This document shows, one piece after another, positions 1 through 9,238 of a stretch of 64,000 nt of DNA. Positions within the stretch are counted from its first letter, which is position 1. Each line of letters begins with the position of its first letter. This DNA comes from Sphingobium sp. (GTDB lineage Bacteria > Pseudomonadota > Alphaproteobacteria > Sphingomonadales > Sphingomonadaceae). The stretch is taken from NCBI GenBank assembly GCA_035196065.1, contig CP136575.1, positions 1,579,001-1,643,000 of the forward strand. The letters run 5' to 3'. The notes below the pieces were generated by a model. The model had not been told where the DNA came from and made no database searches. It worked only from the letters and a program-made list of their open reading frames with translations. The translations under genes were made by a program, and so were the position numbers.

Positions 1-10
1 CCGATATTCC

Positions 11-91
11 ATTGTTGCGAAACTGGCAACATATTGTTGCGCGATTAAAGGCTATCGAAATTACCGCTTCGGCCACAATTTTCGCGCAACA
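11..91. promoter_or_regulatory. Repeated TGTTGC/GCAACA motifs upstream of the TonB receptor
   Basis: The hexamer TGTTGC occurs at 13-18 and 35-40 and its reverse complement GCAACA at 26-31 and 86-91. The first two facing copies form an inverted repeat with a 7-base gap, and ATTGTTGCG is directly repeated 22 bases apart (11-19 and 33-41), about two helical turns. This is the only visible candidate control element ahead of the receptor at 129; the operator shared by the other operons is absent. A regulatory role is inference. Confidence 0.35.
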
Positions 92-128
92 GCGCGCATT
101 TGTCGCGTGATCGATCAGGGAGAGGTTT

Positions 129-2697
129 ATGTTGAAGATCCGAAACCGAATGGGAATGTCAAGCCGCGTCGCGTTGCTCTGCACCGGGGCTGCGATTGCA
201 TTGGCAATGCCTGTTGCAGCCGTTCAGGCCCAAGACGCCGGCAATGAAGACGCCGCTGAAGAAGCTGCCAATCCGGAAATCATCGTGACGGCAACGTCGC
301 GCGGGCGCATCGCGCTCGATACCCCGCTTGCCGTCAGCCAGGTGAGCGAAGAATCGCTCTCGCGCCTTGGCGTTAGCAGCCAGGCCGACGTGCTCAACTC
401 GATCCCGACGATCAAGGCTGACGCTGGCGGCGGTGAAGTTGCATCGAATGTGTTCGTGCGCGGCCTTCCATCTGGCGGGCAGTTCCAGTTCACCCCGCTG
501 ACCTATGACGGCATCACAGTCCTGTCGACTTTTGGCCTCAACTCGTCGGCCTATGATGTTTATTACCGCAACGATCTGGGCATCAGCCGGATGGAATTCG
601 TCCGTGGCGGCGTTTCCAACCTGTTCGGTGCCGGTTCGGTCGCCGGCATGATCAACTATATCAGCAAGACTGGTGGCGATACGCTCGAAGGCACTGTCCA
701 ACTCGAGGTTGCTGAAAAGGAACGTTACAAGGGCGACTTCGCTTTGAGCGGTCCACTTTCCGAAAACATGTATTTCGCGCTCTCCGGCTGGTACCGCACT
801 GACAAGGGTCCGCTCAAGACGGGGCTCGATACCGAAGGGTTCCAGCTGCGCGGCAATTTGAAATATGAATTCCCCGATGACAGCGGGTCGGTGACGCTGT
901 TTGGTCAATATATTGACGACCAGGCGGTCTTCTACCTGCCGATCCCGCTCGACGGCACGACCCGTAACCGCACCGCCGGCAATGACGGCCGCAAGGTGTT
1001 TTCGGTGCAGAATCCCAATGTCGCCGGCTTGGGCTTCAACACCCCTGATGGTCCATTTGTTACCGACATCACCGATGGCGTTTCTTCCAAGGGCAGCCAG
1101 ATCGCCATCGCATTCGACAAGGATTTTGGCGACAGCGGTTGGGGCATTAACGGCCGCATCAAATATAGCGACTATAACCACAAATTTGGCCTCTGGTCGG
1201 ATGGCGACGGCGTGGTCAATGTGCCCGAAACGCTGGCTGCATTCGTTAGCAACAGTGCCCGTCGCGGCCAGATTGCAGAGCTGAACGGCATCGGCGCGGC
1301 CAATGCGAACTTCACCTATGTTGGCGGCGGTGCGGTGGCATCCAATGCGATTTTGTTCGCAAACCGCTTTACCGATCGTGACCGGCCGATGCAGGATTTC
1401 ACCGCCGAGGCGAACCTGACCAAGGACGCCACCACCGGCAATGTTGAGCACAGCTTCACGCTGGGCGGCTTTTACGCCAATGCCACTGCAGACGATATCA
1501 ACGTCACGACGACCTATCTGGGCGAGTTCAACAATGAAGCGCGTCTGGTCAACCTGACCGTTACCAATCCGACCTCGGGCGCCAGCACGATCATTTCGCG
1601 GAATGGCTTGCTCAATGCGGGCGGTGGCTATGTGAATAACCGTCATAAGGCGGAACGTTATGCGGCCTATTTTGCCGATCAGATGCAGATTGGCGAACGC
1701 TTCAATTTCGACATCGGCGGCCGCATTGAACATTTCAAGGGTGACATCAGCCGTGAACGTACGTCAACGACTGTCACCGATGCCACCACGACGCAACTGT
1801 CAGCTGCGCTGCGTGATGTGATCTGGGGCAATGACGGCTATCTGACCGGCAAGGTTTCGACCACCGAATGGGCGCTGGCCGCTGGTGCGCTGTATAAGCT
1901 TACCGACCGGGTTAGCCTCTATGCCAATGCCAGCCGCGGATATTTCTTCCCTGAAATCCGCTCGGTCGGCTTCCGCACGCTGCCCGCTGGCACCGCTGCC
2001 AATGCCAGCCTGTCACCGAGGAACCGCCAGCTATGAAGGCGAAGTGATCAAGCAGGCGCAAGGCGGCATCAAGATCAGCCAGCCGACCTTCAGCTTCGAA
2101 GCTGCGGCCTTCTACACCAACCTCAAAAATCGTCGTCAGGTGTTGTTCGTCAACGCGCCGGGCGGTGGTTTCCAGGAACTGGTCAATCTCGTCGCGACCG
2201 AATCCTATGGTGTTGAGGCGGTTCTCGATATCGAACTGGTGAACAATCTGCGCTTCAACGGCAATTTGACGCTGCAAAAGGCGAAATACACTGAGTTTCA
2301 GGCCAATGTCGGCGGCGTTCCTACATCGAACCCCGCAATCATCGGCAATGATCTCGAACGTCAGCCGGAAATGTTGTATAATGCAGGTCTCTATTATGAT
2401 GATGGCGCACTCGATGTGTCCCTCTTCACCAACTACACTGCAGACAACTACACCGCTTCGAACAACGCCATCCGGTTGGACGGCTGGAATGTCGTGAATT
2501 TCGATGCCGGCTATACGTTCAAGCTTGGTAATAATGATGCTCGGCTCGGTCTCAACGTCTTCAACCTGTTGAACAGCGACGCCGTTACCGAAGGCTCGCC
2601 GCGCCAGGATAACAACCAGACGGTTGCGGGTGCCTATTTTGTAGGTCGTCCGGTGCTGCCCCGCCGCATCATGGGTCGCCTGACCTATAACTTCTGA
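129..2697 (+). pseudogene. TonB-dependent outer-membrane receptor, frameshifted near 2019
   Basis: The product would be an outer-membrane beta-barrel importer energised by TonB. A signal peptide (roughly residues 1-35, ending AVQAQ) is followed by the TonB-box-like IIVTATSRG and a plug domain (VRGG...NYISKTGG). The reading frame opened at 129 stops at 2036, while the remaining barrel continues in the next frame to 2697 and ends RRIMGRLTYNF with the expected terminal Phe. Removing the A at 2019 restores ...LSPGTASYEGE... and one continuous protein of about 855 residues, a normal size. Start at 129 is supported by AGGGAG at 117-122. Either a real inactivating insertion or a sequencing error. 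The substrate is unknown; the context suggests a steroid or steroid conjugate. Confidence 0.85.
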
Positions 2698-2706
2698 TAT
2701 CCCTTT

Positions 2707-2740
2707 GCCGGGCGCGCTTGTTGCGTGCCCGGCTGTTTTT
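2707..2740 (+). terminator. Rho-independent terminator after the TonB receptor
   Basis: GCCGGGCGCGC (2707-2717) pairs with GCGTGCCCGGC (2723-2733), an 11-base-pair stem with one G-T pair and a 5-base loop, followed by TGTTTTT. It lies 9 bases after the receptor stop codon and separates it from the next gene. Confidence 0.85.
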
Positions 2741-2750
2741 CGGATACCAA

Positions 2751-4028
2751 ATGACCAATATGATTTCGAATGAAGCTGCACGTGACATTTTGCGGTCGAA
2801 TGACCGTGGCGGTTACACAGTCCCCAATGGCCGGGTTTATCCCTTTCAGTGGAACTGGGACTCTGCCTTTGTCGCGATCGGTTTCGACACGTTCGACCAT
2901 GACCGTGCCTGGCAGGAGGTTGAAACCCTTTTTAGCGCGCAATGGGAAGACGGCTTCGTCCCGCACATCATCTTCTGGCAGGAAGATGAAGGATATTTCC
3001 CCGGCCCCACTGTCTGGGACACAAAGCGTAATCCGATAACATCAGGGATCACGCAGCCGCCTGTCGCAGCCAGCATGATCTACATCCTCTGGGAAAATGC
3101 GAAAGCCCGTGGCGAGGGCGATACATTTAAGCCGCGCATGGTGGCGCTGTTTGACCAGCTGCTGGCTTGGCACCGTTGGTTCCGCGATCATCGCGATCCG
3201 GACAAACGGGGGGTCGTCGTTGCGATGCACCCTTGGGAAACGGGGCGCGATAATTCCCCCGAATGGGATGCGCCGGGTGAACCGATCGATATTTCCAATG
3301 TCGGTGAATATGTGCGCCGTGATACCGGGCATCTGGATGCAAAGATGCGCCCGACAAAGCTGGAATATGATCGTTATCTAGCGCTGGTCCAATATGGGCA
3401 TGCGCAAGGCTGGGATCATGCGAAGATCGCTGCAGGCAATCCGTTCAAGGTTGCCGATGTCGGCATGTCGATGATGCTACTGCGCGCCAATCGTGACCTT
3501 TTGCTGCTGGCACAGGATCTGGGTCGGAACGCCGAGGCTGAGGAAATCGCGGCGATGGTCGCCACGGCAGAGGCAGGCATTGACTGGCTGTGGGATGAGC
3601 AGAAGCATGCCTGGTGCTCGCGCGATCTGATTAGCGGAAAATCCTCTGGCTACATCACCAGTGCATCGTTTCTCAGCTTTTATGCCGGCCTTTCCGACCC
3701 TGCGAAGGATGCGGCGATGCTGACGCATTTTGCCCGGATCGGCAGCAAGGTTGAATATCTGATGCCCAGCCTTGATCCGGATGATTCTGGTTTCCAGATG
3801 ATCCGTTACTGGCGCGGCCCGGTTTGGGCGGTGGTCAATTTCATGATCGGCAAGGGCCTTGCCGAAATGGGGTATGACGCCGAAGCTGAACGGATGCGGC
3901 GCGATACATTGGCGCTGATCGAACGGAATGGCTTCTACGAAGCCTTCAGTCCGATTGATGGCACTGGCAGTGGCGGGGACGATTTCAGCTGGACAGCGGC
4001 CATCTGGCTGGCGCTTAACGAAGCGTGA
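2751..4028 (+). CDS. GH63/GH37-like glycoside hydrolase (glycosylglycerate-hydrolase type)
   Basis: A 425-residue protein with the look of an (alpha/alpha)6-barrel glycosidase of the GH63 group. The N-terminal YPFQWNWDSAF segment resembles the substrate loop of these enzymes, HPWETGRDNSPEWD carries the Asp used as general acid in mannosyl/glucosylglycerate hydrolases, and FYEAFSPIDGTG near the C-terminus would hold the second carboxylate. No signal peptide, so probably cytoplasmic. The start is the ATG after the terminator; a second ATG lies 9 bases on. The stop overlaps the next gene's start, so the two are co-translated. The real substrate is unknown. It is not a recognised steroid gene; action on a steroid glycoside would be speculation. 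Confidence 0.65.
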   Translation: MTNMISNEAARDILRSNDRGGYTVPNGRVYPFQWNWDSAFVAIGFDTFDHDRAWQEVETLFSAQWEDGFVPHIIFWQEDEGYFPGPTVWDTKRNPITSGITQPPVAASMIYILWENAKARGEGDTFKPRMVALFDQLLAWHRWFRDHRDPDKRGVVVAMHPWETGRDNSPEWDAPGEPIDISNVGEYVRRDTGHLDAKMRPTKLEYDRYLALVQYGHAQGWDHAKIAAGNPFKVADVGMSMMLLRANRDLLLLAQDLGRNAEAEEIAAMVATAEAGIDWLWDEQKHAWCSRDLISGKSSGYITSASFLSFYAGLSDPAKDAAMLTHFARIGSKVEYLMPSLDPDDSGFQMIRYWRGPVWAVVNFMIGKGLAEMGYDAEAERMRRDTLALIERNGFYEAFSPIDGTGSGGDDFSWTAAIWLALNEA

Positions 4029-4801
4029 CGGGTGAGGGGGCTGCCGTGCATCTGACCCCCGAGCAAAAGGCCTTTTACGACGAGAATGGCTATGTGCTGG
4101 TTCCGGGGCTGTTCACCCCGGAGGAGGCCGCAGCCTATCGAGCGGAAGTCCACGCCATTGACGCTCGCCAAGGCGAGACCAATGCGACATGGGCAAGTGT
4201 GAAGGGCGACACCGCGATCGCGCACAGCCATGATGTACATTTCAAGAGTGGCGCATTTACACGGTTGCTGACCGACGCCAGGCTAACCGGGATTGCGCAG
4301 GACATTATCGGCCCGAATGTCCAACTGCACCACACCAAGATGTTCATCAAGCCGCCGGAACGCGGATCGCCCTTTCCGATGCATCAGGACTATCCTTATT
4401 TCCCGCATCGCGATCATAGCATGATTGCGGTCATCCTGCATTTTGACGATGCGCCCGAGGAAAAGGGGTGTTTGTGCGCCTATCCGGGATCGCATAAATT
4501 GGGGCCGCTGCCTGCGGAAGGTGCCGACCATCATGTGTCGCAGACAGACTTTCCCTTCGAAGGCGCAACGACCATCCCTGCCAAGGCGGGCGATGCGATC
4601 TTCTTTAACTATCTGACCGTCCATGGATCGGGCATTAACCGGTCCGATGAGCCCCGCACCACCCTGTTGATCCAGTTGCGTGATCCCGCTGATCCGCCGC
4701 TCAACAACCGCCACGCATCGCGCGGGCAGGGGATGATGCTGGCCGGGATCGACCCGACGATCGGGGAATTCAAATTCGCTTGGGAAAATGGCGACGCCTG
4801 A
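4025..4801 (+). CDS. Phytanoyl-CoA dioxygenase (PhyH) family oxygenase
   Basis: A 258-residue Fe(II)/2-oxoglutarate oxygenase. The metal triad is visible as H120-x-D122 (PMHQDYPY) and H200 (LTVHGSG), with R211 (EPRTTLL) placed to bind 2-oxoglutarate. Members hydroxylate acyl-CoAs or other small molecules. The start is GTG at 4025, overlapping the stop of the glycosidase as GTGA, a coupling arrangement seen repeatedly in this window. Paired with the glycosidase and downstream of the broken receptor, it could belong to an uptake and modification module, but the substrate cannot be read from the sequence. Confidence 0.75.
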   Translation: MTGEGAAVHLTPEQKAFYDENGYVLVPGLFTPEEAAAYRAEVHAIDARQGETNATWASVKGDTAIAHSHDVHFKSGAFTRLLTDARLTGIAQDIIGPNVQLHHTKMFIKPPERGSPFPMHQDYPYFPHRDHSMIAVILHFDDAPEEKGCLCAYPGSHKLGPLPAEGADHHVSQTDFPFEGATTIPAKAGDAIFFNYLTVHGSGINRSDEPRTTLLIQLRDPADPPLNNRHASRGQGMMLAGIDPTIGEFKFAWENGDA

Positions 4802-4878
4802 TCGTCCGCCAGCGGTTGTGATGCTGCGTATAATGCACCGCCGAACCGGATAGGTGGCCGTGCCTGCACAATAAGGCG

Positions 4879-6048
4879 TCAGGCGTTGCCGGCTTTCCAG
4901 TCGCGCTTGATCTTCTTGGCGAGGCTCCATTTATGGACTTCTGTGGGGCCGTCATAGATGCGGAAGGCGCGGATTTCGCGGAAGACTTGTTCAACGATCG
5001 TCTTGTCGGTCACTCCGGTGCCGCCCATCACCTGCACGCAACGGTCGGCGATGCGCATCAAAGCCTCGGATACTGCGACCTTGGCCATGGAGCTTTCCGC
5101 AGTGCCGAGATCGCCGCTGTCGAGCACGGCCGCACACCATTGGATCATCAGCTCGGCCTGTTTCAGGTCGATCAGATTTTCCGCGAGCATGAAGCCGACG
5201 CCCTCATGGTCGATCAACGTTTTACCGAATGCCATGCGGCGATTGGCATAATCGGTCGCAATTTCATGGGCCCGCTGGCAGGCGCCATGCCAGCGCATGC
5301 AATGTGAAAGCCGGGCAGGGGAAAGGCGGATCTGCGCATATTTGAAGCCTTCGCCCGCGTTGCCGAGCATCTGGTCGGCCGGAACGCGCAGATTATCGAT
5401 CAGCACGGTGGCATGGCCGCCGGGCATCGAATTGTCGATTGTGTTCGGCACATGCTCAATACGGATGGCAGGATCGGGCAGGTCGACAAGGAACATGCAC
5501 GCACCTTCGTCTGCCTTGGCCATGATGATGCCGACCTTTGCACCCTGCGCCCCGGTGATGAATGCCTTGCGGCCGTTGATGACCCAATGGTTGCCATCCA
5601 TATGGCAATGGGTCTGCATCATTGATGGATCGGATCCCGCGCCGCCTTCGCTGGCCGGTTCGGTCATGAAAAAGGCAGATCGGGCCCGGCCTGCGACCAA
5701 CGGCTCGAGAAATCGTTCCTTGATTTCTGGGCTACCCACCTTGCCAAGCAGATACATATTGCCCTCATCGGGCGCACCTGTGTTGCATGCCAGCGGCCCC
5801 AGCGGCGACAGCCCGGTCTTTTGCAGGACATAGGCCGTTTCCACTTGAGTCAGATGTCCGCCATCGGGCAGGATATGCGGGGTCAATACGCCTACCGCGC
5901 GGGCTTTCTCTTTCAGCTCCGCGACCAGATCATCGGTCGGCGCGCCATGATGGTCGCGGCGCGGATCGCTTTCATAAGGCGCAACAACTGTGCGGACGAA
6001 TTCTTCCACCCGGGCGCCAATATCCAGTGCGCGTTGCGTCATGCTCAT
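4879..6048 (-). CDS. Acyl-CoA dehydrogenase (ACAD10/11-like)
   Basis: A 389-residue flavoprotein that would desaturate an acyl-CoA at alpha-beta. It has the FAD-binding stretch FFMTEPASEGGAGSD, the ACAD core NRMAFGKTLIDHEGVGFMLAEN and the C-terminal MGGTGVTDKTIVEQVFREIRAFRIYDGPTEVHKW. The residue matching the usual catalytic Glu of medium-chain enzymes is Asp (IYDGPTE), as in ACAD10/11 relatives. It is divergent from a CaiB/BaiF CoA-transferase across 185 bases, suggesting the two work on the same CoA ester. The operator found at the other divergent promoters is not present here. Substrate unknown. Confidence 0.85.
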   Translation of the reverse strand: MSMTQRALDIGARVEEFVRTVVAPYESDPRRDHHGAPTDDLVAELKEKARAVGVLTPHILPDGGHLTQVETAYVLQKTGLSPLGPLACNTGAPDEGNMYLLGKVGSPEIKERFLEPLVAGRARSAFFMTEPASEGGAGSDPSMMQTHCHMDGNHWVINGRKAFITGAQGAKVGIIMAKADEGACMFLVDLPDPAIRIEHVPNTIDNSMPGGHATVLIDNLRVPADQMLGNAGEGFKYAQIRLSPARLSHCMRWHGACQRAHEIATDYANRRMAFGKTLIDHEGVGFMLAENLIDLKQAELMIQWCAAVLDSGDLGTAESSMAKVAVSEALMRIADRCVQVMGGTGVTDKTIVEQVFREIRAFRIYDGPTEVHKWSLAKKIKRDWKAGNA

Positions 6049-6233
6049 TCAAACATCGTCCTTATCTTGCGCCACAATGGCGGCGCCGCTTCTCCAAGCA
6101 ATGCATCTGCCTGTGTCGAGGCGTTTTGCCAAGCTGCATTGGCGGATGCGGGTGGTGCGGTTATCGCTTTCTACATTGCCCCAAGGCTGGCTATAGGCCG
6201 CCGCAACGATTTTTTGCGCAAAGTGGGGCAATC

Positions 6234-7328
6234 ATGGGAAAACTGACCGGCATCAAAGTTATCGACCTTTCGGTGTTTCTTCCCGGGCCGATGATGACGG
6301 TGATGATGGCAGATCAGGGCGCGGAGGTTATCAAGGTTGAGTCCATGGCGGGCGATCCGTCGCGTGAGCAGGCCCCGTTCGAGGCCGGCCAATCGGTCTG
6401 GTTCCGCAATCTTAATCGGGGCAAAAAGAGTGTTGTTCTTGATCTGAAAAGCGAAGCCGGCAAGGCCCGGCTGTGGCGGATGATCGAGGATGCAGATGTT
6501 TTTGTCGAAGGTTTCCGGCCCGGCGTGATGCAGCGACTGGGTTTCGATTATGCAGCGGTCGCCGCGCGTAATCCGCGCATCGTCTATTGCTCGATTTCCG
6601 GCTTTGGCCAATTTGGTGCGCTGGCCCACCATCCCGCGCATGACATGGCGACGCAGGCGCTGGCCGGTTTCCTCTCGGTCAATGACGCGCCCGATGGCAC
6701 ACCGGTTGTGCCAGGCGTCGCCGCCTCCGATATGGCTGCCGGGCTGACTGCGCTTTCCGCCACGCTGATGGCGCTGATCGGGCGCGAACGGACAGGGCGG
6801 GGCGACTATATCGATTGCGCGATGTTTGATAGCCTCTTGCCTTGGTGCGTTCATACTGCGGGCAGTGCAATTGCCGGTGGTCCGTCGCCTGTTTCGTCGC
6901 AGCAAAGGTCGCTTGGCGGGGCTGGCTTCTATCAGATTTATCGCACCAGTGATGCAAAGCATGTGGTGCTCGGCGGGCGGGAGATCAAATTTGCCGAAAA
7001 TCTGCTCCATGCCCTCGACCGTCCCGACCTAGTCGAACATGCGAAGCGTGAGGCGGGCGAGCAGGTGGAATTAATCGCCTTTCTGCGTGCCACCTTTGCC
7101 CAAAAAACGCGCGATCAATGGGTCGCATGGTTCGCCGACAAGGATGTCGCCTTTGCGCCGATACTGGATTTTCGCGAAGCGCTCGATCAACCCCATATCG
7201 CCGAACGGGGGCTTTGGGTCGAACATGATGGGGCGCACCATATGGCGCCCGCCATCCGCTTTGCATCGGAACAATGGACACCGGCAAAGGCGCCGGACCT
7301 TAATGGAAATGGTGATGAACTGCCCTAG
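6234..7328 (+). CDS. CaiB/BaiF family (class III) CoA-transferase
   Basis: A 364-residue class III CoA-transferase moving CoA between carboxylic acids through an aspartyl anhydride. It opens LTGIKVIDLSVFLPGP and has GxEVIKVE and NRGKKSVVLDLKS, all typical; the predicted nucleophile is D137 (AHDMATQA). BaiF, which moves CoA between bile acids in gut clostridia, belongs to this family, so a steroid acid is a plausible substrate here, but that is inference. I chose ATG 6234, where similarity begins; the frame is open further upstream without recognisable sequence. Its stop overlaps the stop of the convergent OYE gene (both TAG within CTAG, 7325-7328). Confidence 0.85.
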   Translation: MGKLTGIKVIDLSVFLPGPMMTVMMADQGAEVIKVESMAGDPSREQAPFEAGQSVWFRNLNRGKKSVVLDLKSEAGKARLWRMIEDADVFVEGFRPGVMQRLGFDYAAVAARNPRIVYCSISGFGQFGALAHHPAHDMATQALAGFLSVNDAPDGTPVVPGVAASDMAAGLTALSATLMALIGRERTGRGDYIDCAMFDSLLPWCVHTAGSAIAGGPSPVSSQQRSLGGAGFYQIYRTSDAKHVVLGGREIKFAENLLHALDRPDLVEHAKREAGEQVELIAFLRATFAQKTRDQWVAWFADKDVAFAPILDFREALDQPHIAERGLWVEHDGAHHMAPAIRFASEQWTPAKAPDLNGNGDELP

Positions 7329-8407
7329 GCCCTAGGATAATCGGTATAGCCCTTTTCTTCCCCGGTATAGAGATGCGCATAGTCGGGCTTGGTCAGCGGC
7401 ACGCCAGATCTTAGTCGCGCCGGAAGATCGGGGTTCGATATGAACGGGCGGCCAAAGGATACGGCATCAGCGCGCCCGGCATCGAGTATCGCGGCCGCGC
7501 TGTCCGCCTTAAGATTGTTGTTGGTGATGATCGGGCTGGACCAGTTGGCGCGCACCATGGCGAGGCTATCGAGATCGGCAAGCGCCATATCGACCAGATG
7601 GACATAGGCGAGGCCTGCCCCTGTGCGCGGATTTCCAATCCCTTCTGCGGCGCGCAACAAGGCTGCAAACACCGGTTCGGGATCGGATGGATCCATGCCG
7701 TTATAGGGATTGCCGGGCGATATGCGGAAGCCGACCCGGTCAGCCCCGATGCTGTCCGCCATGCGCCCCAACAGCAGTTCGGCAAAGGCCACCCGATTTT
7801 CGGGTGAGCCGCCAAAGGCATCGTCACGATGGTTGCTTGCGCTATTCAGGAACTGGTTCACCAGATAGCCACTGGCACAATGCAATTCCACGCCGTCAAT
7901 GCCCGCGGCACGGGCATTTTTGGCGGCCTGTGCAAACTCCTCGGCAACACGGAAGATATCCTCCGGCGTCATAGCGCGCGGCGTACCACAGTCCGCAGGA
8001 ATGCCATCGGGGCCTGGAACCTTGTCTGGGCAGGAAATGGCCGAAGGGGCGATGATATCGGCTGCATAGCCGCGATTGGCCTCAACGACGACGCGCCCGC
8101 AATGCATCAATTGCATCACAATCCGGCCGCCCTCGGCGTGTACGGCGTCTGCCACCTTTGCCCAGCCATCAACCTGCTGCTGCGACCATATGCCGGGTGT
8201 GCGCCAATAGCCTTTCCCCTCAGCGGAAGGCTGGACGCCTTCGGTGACGATTAGCCCGGCACTTGCCCGTTGACGGTAATATTCGACCATCAGATCGGTG
8301 GGTACATCGTCCGGCCCGGCCCTGTCCCGGGTCATCGGCGCCATGACGATGCGGCTGGACAGTTCGAATGCGCCGAAACGAACGGGGGTGAAAAGGCTTT
8401 CATGCAT
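7325..8407 (-). CDS. Old Yellow Enzyme family NADH:flavin oxidoreductase (ene-reductase)
   Basis: A 360-residue FMN TIM-barrel enzyme of the NemA/PETN-reductase type that reduces activated C=C bonds. It starts MHESLFTPVRFG, and the sequence SSNHRDDAFGGSPENR follows the active-site strand. The usual His-x-x-His pair that holds the substrate carbonyl reads H176-C-A-S179 with Y181 kept, so the second His is Ser. Start 8407 was chosen over an upstream in-frame ATG because that one lies inside the operator at 8431-8468. Transcribed divergently from an SDR. In a bile-acid setting it could saturate a ring double bond created by dehydration; this is inference. Confidence 0.85.
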   Translation of the reverse strand: MHESLFTPVRFGAFELSSRIVMAPMTRDRAGPDDVPTDLMVEYYRQRASAGLIVTEGVQPSAEGKGYWRTPGIWSQQQVDGWAKVADAVHAEGGRIVMQLMHCGRVVVEANRGYAADIIAPSAISCPDKVPGPDGIPADCGTPRAMTPEDIFRVAEEFAQAAKNARAAGIDGVELHCASGYLVNQFLNSASNHRDDAFGGSPENRVAFAELLLGRMADSIGADRVGFRISPGNPYNGMDPSDPEPVFAALLRAAEGIGNPRTGAGLAYVHLVDMALADLDSLAMVRANWSSPIITNNNLKADSAAAILDAGRADAVSFGRPFISNPDLPARLRSGVPLTKPDYAHLYTGEEKGYTDYPRA

Positions 8408-8430
8408 ATGGGTTAAACGTCCTTGACCGC

Positions 8431-8468
8431 GATTTGCGTAACACACTATGTCGATTATTACGCAAATC
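8431..8468. promoter_or_regulatory. Operator O1, perfect inverted repeat between OYE and SDR genes
   Basis: GATTTGCGTAA (8431-8441), 16 bases, TTACGCAAATC (8458-8468): the two 11-base arms are exact reverse complements. This is the reference copy of a motif found in six divergent promoter regions of this window. It lies 23 bases from the OYE start and 17 bases from the SDR start, so a bound protein could block both promoters. Confidence 0.85.
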
Positions 8469-8485
8469 AAGGAAGGAAACGCGCA

Positions 8486-9238
8486 ATGAACTATGGATTC
8501 GATGGAAAAGTGGCGTTGGTTACCGGTGCCGGCAGTGGTATCGGCCGTTCGGCGGCACTAGGCTTTGCCGCATCGGGTGCGCGCGTGGTCGTTTCCGACG
8601 TGAATGAAGCCAGCGGAACTGAGACGGTTGACCTGATCGCGGCGGCTGGCGGCACTGCGGTTTTCCAGAAATGCGACGTATCCGACGGCGATGAGGTAAA
8701 GGCGCTGATCGCACGCGCGGTTTCCGAATTTGGCGGGCTTGATTTCGCCCACAACAATGCGGGCATCAATTCGATGATGGCCGACGAATATCAGGACGAT
8801 GTCTGGGCCAAGAGCGTGGGCGTCAACCTGACCGGCGTGATGATGTGCATGCGTGAGGAAGCGGCCGTGATGCTGAAGGCAGGGAAGGGCGCGATCGTCA
8901 ACACGGCTTCGATCAACGGGCTTGTCGGCAATGGCGCGCAACCGGGTTATGTTGCGACCAAACATGGCGTCGTCGGCCTGACCCGCCATGGCGCACTTCG
9001 CTGGGCGCAGGCGGGTATCCGTGTCAATGCTGTCTGCCCGGGGGTTGTCGAAACAGGGATGACGGCGCCGCTCGCCGCCAATCCCGATATGCGCAAGGTG
9101 CTGGATGGGATGACCCCAATGGGCCGCATGGGTCGGCCAGAGGAAATTGCCAGTGCGGTTCTCTGGCTATGCTCGGATCAGGCCAGCTTCGTGACCGGCC
9201 ACGCGATGGTGGTCGATGGCGGTGCAACTGCGGTTTAG
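8486..9238 (+). CDS. Short-chain dehydrogenase/reductase (SDR)
   Basis: A 250-residue classical SDR that would interconvert a hydroxyl and a ketone with NAD(P). It shows the cofactor motif TGAGSGIG (residues 14-21), HNNAG, the catalytic Ser in NTASING and YVATK (Tyr-x3-Lys), and the C-terminal VTGHAMVVDGG. D39 after VVVSD suggests NAD preference. A strong GGAAGGAA ribosome site (8471-8478) fixes the start at 8486. It is divergent from the OYE gene around operator O1, so it probably acts on a steroid hydroxyl, but the position is unknown. Its stop overlaps that of fadD3. Confidence 0.9.
   Translation: MNYGFDGKVALVTGAGSGIGRSAALGFAASGARVVVSDVNEASGTETVDLIAAAGGTAVFQKCDVSDGDEVKALIARAVSEFGGLDFAHNNAGINSMMADEYQDDVWAKSVGVNLTGVMMCMREEAAVMLKAGKGAIVNTASINGLVGNGAQPGYVATKHGVVGLTRHGALRWAQAGIRVNAVCPGVVETGMTAPLAANPDMRKVLDGMTPMGRMGRPEEIASAVLWLCSDQASFVTGHAMVVDGGATAV

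Noticed and set aside
159-1733. Long open frame on the minus strand opposite the TonB receptor (524 codons)
   Set aside because: Composition is that of an antisense shadow in GC-rich DNA: no domain, no ribosome site, and the plus strand carries a clear receptor.
6213-6222. TTTGCGCAAA, a perfect 10-base palindrome 11 bases before the CoA-transferase start
   Set aside because: It resembles one arm of the shared operator, but no partner arm exists 27 bases away on either side, so I do not count it as an operator copy.
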